A DNA stretch of 64,000 nt from Seminavis robusta (taxonomy: Eukaryota; Bacillariophyta; Bacillariophyceae; Naviculales; Naviculaceae), in the NCBI GenBank assembly GCA_903772945.1, contig CAICTM010000085.1, positions 1 to 64,000 on the forward strand, in the 5' to 3' direction. The position numbers were made by a program, and so were the translations under genes. The notes under the pieces were generated by a model. It was given only the letters and a program-made list of their open reading frames with translations. It made no database searches and had not been told where the DNA came from. This document shows, one piece after another, positions 24,007 through 34,514 of the stretch. Position 1 is the first letter of the stretch. Each line of letters opens with the position of its first letter.

Positions 24007-26557
24007 CTATGGTTGCATGCTCAAGTTTGAAGATTCATTTCCAGCCCCACATGTGCAATCACATCCACACAACACCCCTGTACAGTCAAAAACCAAGCCC
24101 TGGTGTTCGTCACAGGAGGCAACACCACTTCGAACACATGTGCCATTTAAATGGCAAAGAGATGTTGGAATCGTCCCGGAAAGCAATGGATTTCCTTGCA
24201 CTGTCAATTCATACAGAGACGATTGAAGGTTTGACAGCTCTGGTGGGAAATGCCCCGACAGAGAGTTTTCACCAAGCCTCAGCATGCCAGCAGAAGAGAG
24301 TCCACCTAGCTCGCTGGGAATTTTTCCAGTAAATCTGTTCTCCTGAAGATGCAAATCCACAAGCCCTGTCAACAGCCCAAGCTCTGTCGGAATATTTCCT
24401 GAGAATTGGTTGCCTCTCAGGCTGAATCTCCAAGTAAGGCTCTGTAAGAGGCCCATCTCACTTGGAACGGGGCCACCAAGTGCATTTTCTCGTAGCGTCA
24501 AAAAGAAGAGCGAAGTCAGTTGACCCAGTTCGCTGGGAATACTCCCCACCAGGGAATTCCGAAAAAGTGACAGAAAGTGCAGATTGGATAGGAGTCCTAA
24601 CTCTGTTGGGAGTGTCCCAGTCACATTGGCTGTCACAACAAACCATTCAATGGTGCTGATTTGTCCAATCTCTGTAGGTATGCTGCCTATACCAATTAAA
24701 ATTGGATAAGGATAGCCGCTTCACATTAGACAAGAGCAATTGTGACTCTGGCGACAAGGTCGAGCAGACATGGGTCATACCTGATCGATTGCAGTTATCC
24801 AACACAAGCCACCTCAACATTGGAAAAAGCCCAACCTCAGAAGGGATGCTCCCTTCCATTTGTTGGTGATTCAAAAGAATCAAACTCTCCAAATCGGTCA
24901 ATTGCCAAATCTCTCTGGGAATCGGGCCTTGATGGTTGCTATCGCTCAGCACAAGCCCTCTCAAACTAGTCAAAATTCCAATCTCCGAAGGAATGCTCCC
25001 ATCTGGTGGTTGATCCAGGATCTCTAATCCTTCCAGTTGTGTGAGTTGCCCAAATCGTGTTGAGATAGAGCCCTGGAATTGATTCAACCCAAGAGACAAT
25101 GTCTGAAGAGAAGTCAAGAGATAGAGCTCCTCTGGCAAGGAGCCAACAAGATGGTTTCGGTCCAGCCAAAGATGTTGGATTGTGCCATTTTGATCGCAGG
25201 TGGTGGGTTGTGGTTGTGTTGGAGGGAAGAATTCCGAGAGCCACCCAGGATACCGTCTCCCTTGGATTGACTTTATCCCAAATTCTGCTTGTTGAAACCA
25301 GTCACACTCATCGACCGAATGGTTGAGCCAGTTGTCATTGCTGATCCACATGTCTCCCCCCGTTGCAAAGTACAAAGTTGCCAAGGCAAATCGTTGTTGG
25401 ATTTGGCGATGTGGAAGTTGCAGAATATTTTCTGCGTCCTCCACCAGCCATGAGAATGCTTCGGCCTGGGGAGACATGGATTCCTCTGTGATTGCTTGAA
25501 CAGTTTCTTCTGGCAGGAGCGACAAGATGGATTCTTCCACAGGGGTTGGAGCTTGAGATGGAATGTCTTGGTTGGTTGGCTCCATTATTATGTTGCCATC
25601 ATCATTAGCGTCTGTTTCTCTTAAGGATAGCACAGGAACCAGAACGCACACTGCGACGACAATGACTGCAATCACCAGGATTACATTTGAGGTGATGCAG
25701 GTCTGTAGTTGTCTGGCCTTTCTTTCCTTTCTTCTCCTAGATTCATCGCGTTCGTCAAAGTTCTGTGCCTGTGGTAGTTCCAGGGGAGATGGCTCATTGG
25801 AAACCAAATTGGCCACTGCCAAACCTGAATCAAAGAGAGCAACCCCAACACCATAGTCGTTCATTTGAGGAGTGGGGCTACCCTCTGAGCTACTCAGCTC
25901 CATCGGTGTCGCAGCAGAGTTTTCCCGAAATGAAGGTCCTTCACAGTGGACTGCTCCGGGGAGAGTTTGCCCTATTGCCACATTTTCTGTCAATTGAAGC
26001 GCTGGCTGGGGGGGACAGGGTTGGAGCCCTGGCTGAGGATGATTGGGTGGTGGTGGTGTCTGGATATCTGTCTCATTTGACGATTGCCGACTTGGTGGTG
26101 CTATCGATTGGGGAAGGGTGGTTGTGGCTGTGTGAAACTCCTTGGTTGTTGGTGAAACGGAAAAAGCACCAGGATCTCCCCATTTCTTGTTTCTAATCTT
26201 GGCGGTGCCATGCTGCTTAGATGGCAATGCTACACGAGGAGCCCCTGACCCCTCTTTTATTGACTTGTTCAACTGATTGGTGCCCCCCGCTCCATCTGTT
26301 TTACCCTCTTTTTGGTTTCTAGGCTCAGTGTCTTGTGACACCGAAGAGCACCCGTATGCATATCCATGAGCCAATGTGGGCACCAGCACATCTCCAGATT
26401 GCTGAGTCTTGACCTCCTGCTTCTGATGCTCAGGCTCTACCACAACCCCACACCTTGCTGCCACCACATCCGTCAGAATGTCAAAGTTGTCCTCTTCTTC
26501 CTCTACCTTCCCAAAGGCGGCAAACGTTTTCTGGTGCACTTCGTGCTGTCGCTTCAT
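24007..26557 (-). CDS. Receptor-like leucine-rich-repeat membrane protein (818 aa, two exons)
   Basis: Exons (minus strand) are 26557-24781 and 24686-24007. The 94 bp intron (24780-24687) starts GTATGA and ends GGTATAG. Joining gives NCNRS-GSIPTEIGQ, restoring an LRR, and 819 codons with stop. Start ATG 26557 gives MKRQHEVHQKTFAAFG. Residues 1-286 are cytoplasmic, acidic and Pro/Gln-rich. The membrane segment is at 287-312 (VILVIAVIVVAVCVLVPVL), preceded by a RRRKERKAR stop-transfer. The outside part begins with an LRR-cap-like sequence (FALATLYFATGGDMWISNDN). Then come about 12 plant-type repeats of xxLxxLxLxxNxxxGxIPxE form and a Cys-rich end (CGCDCTCGAG). There is no kinase domain. Topology and architecture match the large diatom receptor-like LRR family, which is presumed to act in surface recognition or adhesion. 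The ligand is unknown. Confidence 0.88.
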
Positions 26558-26660
26558 GGTACTCGTCTTCCAAATAGATAAGCTTACGCGGAGTGTAGGA
26601 TAGAGGAGCCAATTTGTTAGCTGTGGCCGCTGTCTGTCTATACATGGAGAGAAAAACAAA

Positions 26661-26765
26661 TATACGTTAAGGAGCGAGGGGGGGGGCTAAGCTAGGCAGA
26701 GTGGTGGTAGCGGTAGTGGGGAGGACAAGGATCCAGAAGGCCGAGGACGGGAGCAGGGCAAAAGG
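26661..26765. repeat. Dispersed G-rich element (GGAGCGAGGGGGG family)
   Basis: AAGGAGCGAGGGGGGGGG followed by CTAAGCTAGGCA and a GGTGG-rich stretch, then GGGAGCAGGGCAAAA. A related copy lies at 44020-44130 in the same orientation and a shorter one at 39038-39068. Here it sits about 110 bp upstream of the LRR gene start. Confidence 0.6.
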
Positions 26766-27129
26766 TGGGCATTGGAGAGGATTGGAGAGGTTAATGGGGT
26801 TCGTAACTTCACGCGTGACTGTATTGGGCGGAGGTTCTGGGTTCCCTCTTTCCAATTGATTCAGGCTGCCCAAGGCATGAGCCCTCAACGAGTTTGATTT
26901 TGATTGGCAGTGGCTACATCGTAGGCAAGCCAGGCTAGCTGGCTGCAGCTGTAGACCTAGCTAGCTAGCCAGCCATCTGTTTGGTCTCCCAGACCACGCT
27001 CCTTTTGGTTTCCCCCTCAGTTGCACTCCAAAATCGATTTGCCCGCGTTTACTGTGTAAAATTGAGTAGTCGCACTTCAGTTGCAGAATCAACGGTCATG
27101 TGTATCGTTAAGTAACAAGTACCCTCTCG

Positions 27130-27760
27130 AAACATTTAGATCGATTCGTGGATAAAAAGAACCGTTGAAGTTACTAAGGTTAAGGATAAACCGATCGGAG
27201 CGAAAGTCCATTACGATCAGGTCTATTATTAAAGGCGCAGCACTGACTGCTCTCCCTCATTGAATTCGTATGGTAAACAGGAGGTAAATCCAAGCTTGGC
27301 CGACAACAATAATGCATGGTGAGTGCTTTATCCAATCGGCAGATCGATCGAATCCATCGCAATGAGGTAAGCATGCGGTATTATCAAGAGTGTTAATTGA
27401 AGGTACAGCGCTGACTTCTCTCCCTCATTGAATTTCTATGGTAAACAGGAGAGAATTCCGAGCTCGGCCGTCAACAGGTGAGTTGTTTTAATTATTCGAA
27501 TCGATCGATCGCATCTCTATTATCTCTGTTATCCAAGCCTCACTCAAGCCGATTGACTCTGGTACAGAAGCGAAAGCCATCCCTCATTGAATCCTATGGA
27601 CCATGGGATGGCAATCATTTCTCGGCCCATGACGGCCAAGTTGGTGCAAGTTGAAAAACAAGGGTAAGTCTCCGGTCGTCCACAGTATCAGAATAGAAGA
27701 GAAAACCATATCTATATCTTACTTTCTGTTCTCTTACTGCTGACGGCCGAGGAACTACCA
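27130..27760. repeat. Tandem ~168 bp units containing exon-like cassettes
   Basis: CTCTCCCTCATTGAATT plus TATGGTAAACAG recurs near 27250 and 27417, with a weaker third copy near 27580. In the first two copies AACAG is followed by a short segment (27281-27318; 27449-27477) that ends at a splice-donor-like GTGAGT. The third ends at GTAAGT near 27663. No long frame connects them. Confidence 0.6.
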
Positions 27761-27989
27761 TTGTCGACGATTGATCGCTCCGGATAACAAGAGGAGAGGC
27801 TACCGCTACGGAGGAGGAGGCTCTGTTAACTCCAGCCCTACCAACAGCCTGAACAGAGGAGCCTATCAGCCACCGGAAGAGGCAACAACACACAAGAGAG
27901 TGGATCCTCCTACCGGATTCATCCCTTCTTGTTATTTCCTACTGTTTTGGTGGTGATTTCTGTGTCGGTACCCATTTTCCTTTATGCGC

Positions 27990-29012
27990 AAGTCAAGTAC
28001 TGTTGCCACTAGCTATACGGCTATACGGCAGCTGGCTACAATGGCTGGATTGACAATATTCGGTTGTGTGTGTATTCGTCATAAAGATCCCATGCGAGGT
28101 AACCGAGTGCAGTGAGCAAAGTCGAACCTGAGTGTGTTCGGCACTGTTGCCACTGTCACCGATCGATGAACTCTACGATAGCTGGCTACGATGGCTGAAT
28201 CGACAATGTTTGGTTGTGTATGTATTCGTCATAAGGATCCAATGCAAGGTACCGGTAAAGGAGTGTAGCCAGTAAAACGGAACCTGAGTGTGTTCGGTAC
28301 TGTTGCCACTGTCACCGATTGATGTAACTCTACGGTAAATGGCTACAATGGCTGGATTGACAATATTCTGTTGTGCATGTATTCGTCAAAAGGATCCAAT
28401 GCGAGGTACCGGTAACCGTAGCGAGCAAAGCCGAACTTTTGGTACTGTTGCCACTGTCGTCGATGTAGCTATACCGCAGCCGGCTACAATGGGTGGATTC
28501 ATAATGTTCGGTTGTGCATGTAGTCTATTCGTTATAAGGATCCAATGCAAGATACCGGCAACGGAGTGTAGCCTGCAAAACCGAACCTGAGTGTGTTCGG
28601 TACTGTTGACACTGTCACCGATGTAACTGTACGGTAGCCGACTACAATGGCTGGATTAACAATAGTCGGTTTTGTGCATGTATTCGTCATAGGGATCCAA
28701 TGTGAGGTAACCGAGTGTAGCGAGCAAAGTCGAACCTGAGTGTGTTCGGTACTGTTGCCACTATCACTGATCGATGAACTCTACTGTAACTGGCTACGAT
28801 GGCTGGATTGACAATGTTCGGTTGTGCATGTATTTGTCATAAGGATCCAATGCAAGGTACCGGTAACGGAGTGTAGCCAGTAAAGCGGAACCTGAGTGTG
28901 TTCGGTACTGTTGCCACTGTCATGGATCGATGTAGCTCTCTGCCTACGGTAGGTACCGTAGCTGGCTATACAATGGCTGGATTGCATCTATTCGTCATAT
29001 GGATCCAAGTAG
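27990..29012. repeat. Satellite array, about seven copies of a ~155 bp unit
   Basis: GGCTAC(A/G)ATGGCTGGATTGACA recurs at 28034, 28184, 28341, 28482, 28640, 28792 and 28963. Each unit also carries a TTCGGTTGTGCATGTATTCG block, GGATCCAATGC, GGTACCGGTAACGGAGTG, and GAGTGTGTTCGGTACTGTTG. Unit lengths are 141-171 bp and copies differ by about 5-15 percent. Short frames here are by-products. Confidence 0.92.
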
Positions 29013-29112
29013 CGAGCAAACTGAGGAAACAGGAGACCAACGCTGAAAAAAAGCCGAATTTATCTTTTGGTAGTCTATTTCTATTAGGGTTATGGCTAAA
29101 AACTGTGACACA

Positions 29113-29204
29113 CAAACGGACAAACGGACAAACGGACAAACGGACAAACGGACAAACGGACAAACGGACAAACGGACAAACAGACAAACAGACAAACATC
29201 CAAA
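29113..29204. repeat. Octanucleotide array (CAAACGGA)n
   Basis: About 8 perfect CAAACGGA units from 29113, then degenerating to CAAACAGA and CAAACATC. It follows the satellite array by 100 bp. Confidence 0.95.
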
Positions 29205-29504
29205 CAAAATTCACAAGGGCCCTAACCAGTTGAGGGCTATTATGCCCTTGAAGCAGTCATCCAATCTTCTGTACTAGTAATTAAAGGGTATTTTGGGAAA
29301 ACTGAGTACGGTTAATTATGACACCCACTGGCGACATCGAATCCTTTGGAAAAGAAGTAGGCCAAAGAAGCCCAGTAGTTAAGCTGCACCGTACCGTTAG
29401 CTAAAAGAGGACACTTTGAGACAGTATTTTCCTTAGCTTGCAAGGCTGCAAAACAGAGGTTCGAGGCAGGACAGGGGGCAACAATTGTGGTGTTCGCTTG
29501 TGCT

Positions 29505-30150
29505 GGCTAGGACAACCAAAGATCGTGCTGCTTTGATGGCAATGCTTTATGAGGATCACCCCCTGACAACTTGTTCAGCCAGTTGTTGCCCACTGTTCCA
29601 TCTATTTTACCCTCCTCATCTGGCTTTGGATGCTCGATGTCTTGTGAAGCTGAAGCAAAAAACTGAACGTCTAATAACGGATTCAGACAAGATGTGCTTG
29701 AGGACGACCCACGAGCCGAGGCCCGGGTATTTCCCACAGTCAAGTCTGCTCACCGGCTACACTGGCCTCCTGAGAGGGTGCGACGCCTGTTAGCTATCTA
29801 AGGATTTGTACACTGAGGTCGGAGCCATGATTCACCACAAATCACGAGCTCTTTGTTGAAGAGAGTTGGGGTTGGTAAAGAAGTTTGAAGGGGTAGGAGG
29901 GGTAAGGAAAAGGGATGGTAGGAAAGTCTGACTATCCTGTTTTGTGAAGCTGAAGCAAGAGTACCAGTATCGATGAGCCAAAGGGGGGCACCAGCACGCC
30001 TCATGATTGGCTGCTGAGTCTTGACCGCCTGCTCCCAACTCAGGCTCTACCACCACTCCTTCCTGCCACCACATCCACCAGAATGTCATCGTCGTGCCTT
30101 CTTCTTCGTCCGCCACCTTCTCGAAGGTGGCAAAGCTTTCTCATGCACTA
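29505..30150 (-). pseudogene. 5' remnants of an LRR receptor-like gene
   Basis: Minus-strand translation of 30116-29940 gives VVVEPELGAGGQ and CWCPPLAHRYWYSCFSFTKQD. These match residues of the intact LRR protein's N-terminus (VVVEPEHQKQ; VLVPTLAHGYAYGCSSVSQD). A second fragment at 29690-29505 gives SASQDIEHPKPDEEGKIDG and ALPSKQHD, matching SVSQDTEPRNQKEGKTDGAG and ALPSKQHG. The two fragments meet at the same point of the parent and each carries TTGTGAAGCTGAAGCAA (near 29642 and 29942). They are separated by ~280 bp of unrelated DNA. No membrane segment or LRR follows, so this is a truncated, interrupted copy. Confidence 0.75.
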
Positions 30151-30538
30151 GCTACCGGTAGGTGCTTTAGTCTTTGGCGCGGAATGCAGTCCTCGTAATC
30201 GAGCATGTTCCAAACCAAATGCAGGCTACGGTACCACAAGTATGGGGTGGGATGAGTGCATTTAAGGGTGGTGTACAACGCGTAGCAAGCCTTGTGACCG
30301 GAGAGAGCATTATTTAAGGGCGGTGTCCACCGCGCGTTCCTTGCGTCTTTTTTTGCCTGACAAGATTGCGCAAAAGTGCATAGCTCTTCCAGCACACGAA
30401 AAATCTACGTGAACACGCGAGACCTGGAATGCTCGGCAACGGCCCAAAAGCACTCAACAACAGGCACACAAAATCGAAATCACAATCTCTGACAAAGCTC
30501 ACAAACAATCAACCATCCAATCAACTTCTCGCAACACT

Positions 30539-30984
30539 GGAGCGTTCCTCAATCGTGCATGAAACCGACCCTAAAATAGGGTCGGATTTAGGGTCGGATT
30601 CCCTTTAGGGTCGGGTTTCGAAACCCACCCTAAAAATAGGGACGTTTTCTGAAAAATAGGGACGGTTTCTGAAAAACCGTCCCTAATTTAGGGTCGGGTT
30701 TCGTTTTAGGGTTCGGTTTGAAAAACGTCCCTAAATAGAAACGGGACTGCCTGGTAAATACATTGAAAACGCACTAATATTAGGGTCGGGTTTCGAAACC
30801 GACCCTAAAAATAGGGACGTTTTCTGAAAAATAGGGACGGTTTCTGAAAAAACGTCCCTAATTTAGGGACGTGTTTCGATTTAGGGTCGGGTTTCGAAAC
30901 CGTCCCTATATTTAGGGACGGATTCCCCAAACCGACCCTAAATTAGGGTCCGATTTAAAGTCATGCACGATTGAGGAACACTCC
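30539..30984. mobile_element. MITE-like element with terminal inverted repeats
   Basis: A ~24 bp inverted repeat ends the element: left 30539-30562, right 30961-30984, with one mismatch; core CTCAATCGTGCATGA. The interior is built of nested hairpins from TTTAGGGTCGGGTTTCGAAA, AATAGGGACGGTTT and complements. No coding capacity and no clear target-site duplication were seen. Its right end is 7 bp from the start codon of the next gene. Confidence 0.75.
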
Positions 30985-30991
30985 TGACAAC

Positions 30992-32635
30992 ATGTTGTTT
31001 GCCAAAGGTACCATTTTCGCACTTGTTCAAGCTTTTTCCATTGCTGCTTCTTCGGGAAGTGAAGGCTTGACATTGAAAGCCCTGCGTGGGGGGATGCAGA
31101 CAACAAACCAGAATAACCCTAAGGAGACGACTGGAAACAAATATCAACACCGTCATCTCGTGACGCAATTGTTTGAAAGAAGCTGGCAGTGGGGCAACCG
31201 AGGTGGATTCTTTGATGCCGAGCTCGATGACTACCCAGCAGCCCCATCCGACAGCTTCGTCATTTGCGCCTTTGTTGGGGAGGCAACAGGAGGATGTGAT
31301 TTTGCTGCAGATGTAGGATCAGGCAACGGCGAAGAACGCTGTTCAGTGAGGGTTGGTGAAGGAGAAGGTGCCTTTGAAAGATACTGCAGCTTTACAGTTT
31401 CCAATGAGGCTCACCTCGAGCTTGAACTGGACCCAGACTGTGTTCGTGGTTCTTCTACCGACTCTGGTACCTCAACCACTGTATCCTGTGCTGCTGACAC
31501 TTTAACTGAAATTTCTTCCGGTACAGACTTTGATTTTACATTGGAATACCTTTCTGAACAAGTCAAGTACTTCCTCTTGCCTGGAACTGATGCTGGTATG
31601 GTGGTTACTTGTTCTGTCTCTGAGGCTGGAAATGACGAAGGAGACACTGTTGATATTGACCTGAAGGTTCAGTCTCGTGGCACAGGAAGCGACCAATGCA
31701 GCAGCTCATCTTCCAGCACTGGTGTAGAAGAATGTTCCATAGAGATGACAACATCTGCCGATGTTCTCATTACTGCAACTGCAGCAGAGATGCCAGCTAC
31801 TTCCACCTTTCCCGTCACTCTGCATTGCGATGTTGCTACAAAATCTCCTACTATTTCCCCCACCACTTCTCCCACTGAAACACCAACCAAGCACCCCACA
31901 GGAACCCCAACACAAGCACCCAGCAGTTCTCCTTCAGTTAACCCAAGCAAGATGCCATCTGTTGCTCCCACTCAGCATCCCAGCATAGATCCAACTGAGC
32001 CCCTAAGCGAAAACCCCTCAGCATTCCCCAGCTCACTGCCAAGTATTGCACCAAGTCTGGCACCTTCAATATCACCCAGAATTGCACCAAGTTCAAAGCC
32101 AAGCAATGCCCCTAGCTCGCTTCCATCAGATTCACCAAGTATTGCCCCAACAGATAAACCAAGTGACTCGCCTTCTCAGAATCCTAGTCATTTTCCTTCA
32201 ATCCAGCCAAGTAAGTCACCCTCGGCGAGTCCTTCCCAGAGCCCAAGTGAAGACCCAAGCAGTGCCCCCAGTGGTAGACCCTCAGGATCTCCCAGCTCCA
32301 AGCCAAGTACTGCCCCAAGTGTAGTCCCCTCAGTTACGCCAAGTGTTGTGCCAAGTACTACACCAAGTGTGGCACCTTCTCACTGGCCAAGCACTTCACC
32401 TTCTGTTGGACCATCCACACTCCCCTCCAGCTCTCCGTCTGCTGAAGACTGCAGTGACAGCCAAATTCTGTGTGCTGACAATAAAGTTCCTGTTTGCCGG
32501 ATCAAGACAACCAATCTCAAAACCTTGTGTGTGCCATTTCAAGCTGCAGCATCTCTCATCCTTGATGCAGATGCTAAATGTGGCTGCTGCTCTTTTGCTG
32601 ACGAGTCTGACCGCCCAGACAACTGCCCCTCCTAA
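30992..32635 (+). CDS. Secreted protein with PSxxPS repeat stalk (547 aa)
   Basis: Start ATG 30992 opens a signal peptide (FAKGTIFALVQAFSIAASS). Residues ~60-290 form a folded domain with paired Cys (CAFVGEATGGCDF, CSVRVGEGEGAFERYC) that looks beta-rich; no family was recognised. Residues ~300-485 are a mucin-like stalk of tetrapeptide/hexapeptide repeats such as PSxxPSxxPS (PSSLPSDSPSIAPTDKPSDS). This repeat type is common in diatom secreted and wall-associated proteins. The C-terminal ~60 residues are Cys-rich (CSDSQILCADNKVPVC, KCGCCSF). It probably goes to the cell surface or frustule-associated matrix. It is a single exon. The element ending 7 bp upstream must supply or interrupt its 5' leader. 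Confidence 0.85.
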   Translation: MLFAKGTIFALVQAFSIAASSGSEGLTLKALRGGMQTTNQNNPKETTGNKYQHRHLVTQLFERSWQWGNRGGFFDAELDDYPAAPSDSFVICAFVGEATGGCDFAADVGSGNGEERCSVRVGEGEGAFERYCSFTVSNEAHLELELDPDCVRGSSTDSGTSTTVSCAADTLTEISSGTDFDFTLEYLSEQVKYFLLPGTDAGMVVTCSVSEAGNDEGDTVDIDLKVQSRGTGSDQCSSSSSSTGVEECSIEMTTSADVLITATAAEMPATSTFPVTLHCDVATKSPTISPTTSPTETPTKHPTGTPTQAPSSSPSVNPSKMPSVAPTQHPSIDPTEPLSENPSAFPSSLPSIAPSLAPSISPRIAPSSKPSNAPSSLPSDSPSIAPTDKPSDSPSQNPSHFPSIQPSKSPSASPSQSPSEDPSSAPSGRPSGSPSSKPSTAPSVVPSVTPSVVPSTTPSVAPSHWPSTSPSVGPSTLPSSSPSAEDCSDSQILCADNKVPVCRIKTTNLKTLCVPFQAAASLILDADAKCGCCSFADESDRPDNCPS

Positions 32636-32706
32636 TTTTGCAGCTTAGTATTGAACCCCAAAACAAAAGATAAGATGAGCATTGCTAGACAGACAAGTAA
32701 AAGAAT

Positions 32707-33110
32707 GAAGTAGGGCTGGATTATATTGGAGGAAATCTCTAGTGCTGGGGCCAGTCCCTAGTGCTGGGGCTGGCCATGGTAGACATGGTAGTGCTGGGGG
32801 GGCAACTTTTGTTGTGTCTCTATTAGTGATGGGGAAAGCTGTTTGTTGGAAATCCGGTGCTGGGGAAGTGGTGGTAGGCATGTAGGCATTGAAGTGCTGG
32901 GGCCAACTTTTGTGGTGTCTCCAATAAGTGCTGGGGCCAGTTCTGGGGGAAAATCCAGTGCTGGGACTTGCCAATATGGTAGACACGGCAGTGCTGAAGG
33001 CAACTTTTGTGGTGCATCTCGTGCTGGGGCCAACCAACCTGAGTATTCCAGTGCTGGGACTAGCAGCTGTGTGAAGTTTAGTCGTAGGCTTGTGGAATCT
33101 CGGGGCCAGC
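32707..33110. repeat. AGTGCTGGGG-family repeats, forward copy
   Basis: AGTGCTGGGGCCAACTTTTG and variants recur every 40-70 bp about nine times, with blocks CCATGGTAGACATGGTAGTG and TTGTGGTGTCTC. A reverse-complement relative lies at 43480-43765. The long minus-strand frame across it has low-complexity content and is not taken as a gene. Confidence 0.8.
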
Positions 33111-33467
33111 CATCGTAGAGATTGCATTGCTGAGTTTTTTTGGTGGTATATCCATACCATAGCTTGAACCAACCATTGTACTCCATCTCTGCCCGGCCTA
33201 CTAGGCAACCTCTTGTCAGTACAAAAGTTGGCTGCTTCAGTGGCTACTACCAGTACGGCATCGCGATTAAAGATGTCTTCAGTTTCTTTACATTGGAAAA
33301 TTAGCCGCATGTTTGACATTGAACATTCTACGGTACGATCAGCCCAAACTTCGGTCTAGCTACTACAGCTTATTGGCCGTACGCTGAAGACCACCATCGT
33401 GATCTGGGTTGCTTTTTCTATCTATAGATCTAACATTTCGAAACTTACACTACTAGTGTATGCATGA

Positions 33468-34514
33468 TCATTGGTCCAAATCCTCCTTCGCTTCTTGATC
33501 TTGCTCTTCTTCTTCTTCCGTGGCCAGTTGTGTTTCCTTTGGCTCCTCTCCTGTTTTCATTTTGACAATCGCCACTCCATTCTCACGCAACAACTGGTTG
33601 TACTCGTCCGACTGGGCCCATTCTTGCAATTTGGCGACACGTCGTACGGGCAAGGGATGCGTCCGTACTTGTCGTCGAATGGACGCCCGGACCAACGGAT
33701 TGGCACTTTTAAGGAGCGTATTGTATTCTTGACATTGCTGAACAAATTCTTGAACATTCACATTGGATGTCCCCGACACGAGTTTCAGGAGGGCACTTTG
33801 AACGACGTGCACATCTTGTGCCACCATCAATGCGGCCCGATCGCACGTGTATTCGGCCGCCAATCGCCATTGTGTCAGTGCCTGGTCGATTTTTTGGCCG
33901 GCAAACGGGAGAGTGCGGAGCGGTGCCGATGCGAGTCCTCCCAATGTCAAATACAGAGAATGCTCGCACTTGACATGTCCCAATTCATGACCAATGACCG
34001 CCTGCAATTCGGCGGGAGTACAGCGATCCAACAATGCCGACGTGACGACTAGGATGGGTGTGCTGCTGCCTTGCCACGCCAATGTGTAGGCATTGGCTTG
34101 CGTATTGGATTGCACGTAGAGTTCGGGAATACTGCAATTATTGTGAGTGTCCGTAAGATCGAGAATTTCGCAAGCTTCGACGAGTAGGTCGTAAATGTGT
34201 GGCAATTGTTGAGGCGATACCTTGACGGCCGACGAGAGGAGATCCAACCGGACGGTTTGTTCGACCAATGGAAATGTGCGGCGAATGCCTTGTTCGGCAA
34301 TTTGAATTCCTGGCAATTTTGTGACGAGCCCGGTCAAGTTTCGATCCAAAGGATGACGGAACAAGGAGGCATCCAAATTGGGAAAGGTCAAACGATCTGT
34401 ACTTTTAGTAGTAGTAGTAGTAACAGCAGGAGTGGAAAACGCATTGGTGGTCGACCCTGTTAGCAAGAGCAGAGACGACACGAGTGACAGCAGTACATGT
34501 ACCCACTGCATCAT
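33468..34514 (-). CDS. M48-family metallopeptidase, plastid-targeted (348 aa)
   Basis: Start ATG 34514 (two adjacent ATGs). The zinc-peptidase signature HELGH is at residues 176-180 (QAVIGHELGHVKCEHS). The third ligand, Glu, is about 40 residues later in LAAEYTCDRA. This is the M48 (Ste24/HtpX/Oma1-like) arrangement. The N-terminus has a signal peptide (VHVLLSLVSSLLLLTGSTTNA) followed by FSTPAV, the Phe-after-cleavage motif of bipartite plastid presequences in diatoms. Hydrophobic segments are weak, unlike polytopic Ste24. The C-terminus is acidic (EEEEEQDQEAKEDLDQ). It probably degrades damaged proteins in the plastid, a role inferred from the family. Single exon. Confidence 0.88.
   Translation of the reverse strand: MMQWVHVLLSLVSSLLLLTGSTTNAFSTPAVTTTTTKSTDRLTFPNLDASLFRHPLDRNLTGLVTKLPGIQIAEQGIRRTFPLVEQTVRLDLLSSAVKVSPQQLPHIYDLLVEACEILDLTDTHNNCSIPELYVQSNTQANAYTLAWQGSSTPILVVTSALLDRCTPAELQAVIGHELGHVKCEHSLYLTLGGLASAPLRTLPFAGQKIDQALTQWRLAAEYTCDRAALMVAQDVHVVQSALLKLVSGTSNVNVQEFVQQCQEYNTLLKSANPLVRASIRRQVRTHPLPVRRVAKLQEWAQSDEYNQLLRENGVAIVKMKTGEEPKETQLATEEEEEQDQEAKEDLDQ

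Noticed and set aside
28898-29233. Frame encoding repeated TNGQTDKR
   Set aside because: It is the translation of the CAAACGGA octamer array; no signal of a real gene.
30560-30960. Internal telomere
   Set aside because: TTTAGGG words are not in tandem heptamers but part of TTTAGGGTCGG/ACGG hairpin units bounded by terminal inverted repeats.
32645-33319. Minus-strand frame of 224 residues
   Set aside because: It spans the forward AGTGCTGGGG repeats; low-complexity Pro/Ser/Thr content mirrors the repeat unit.
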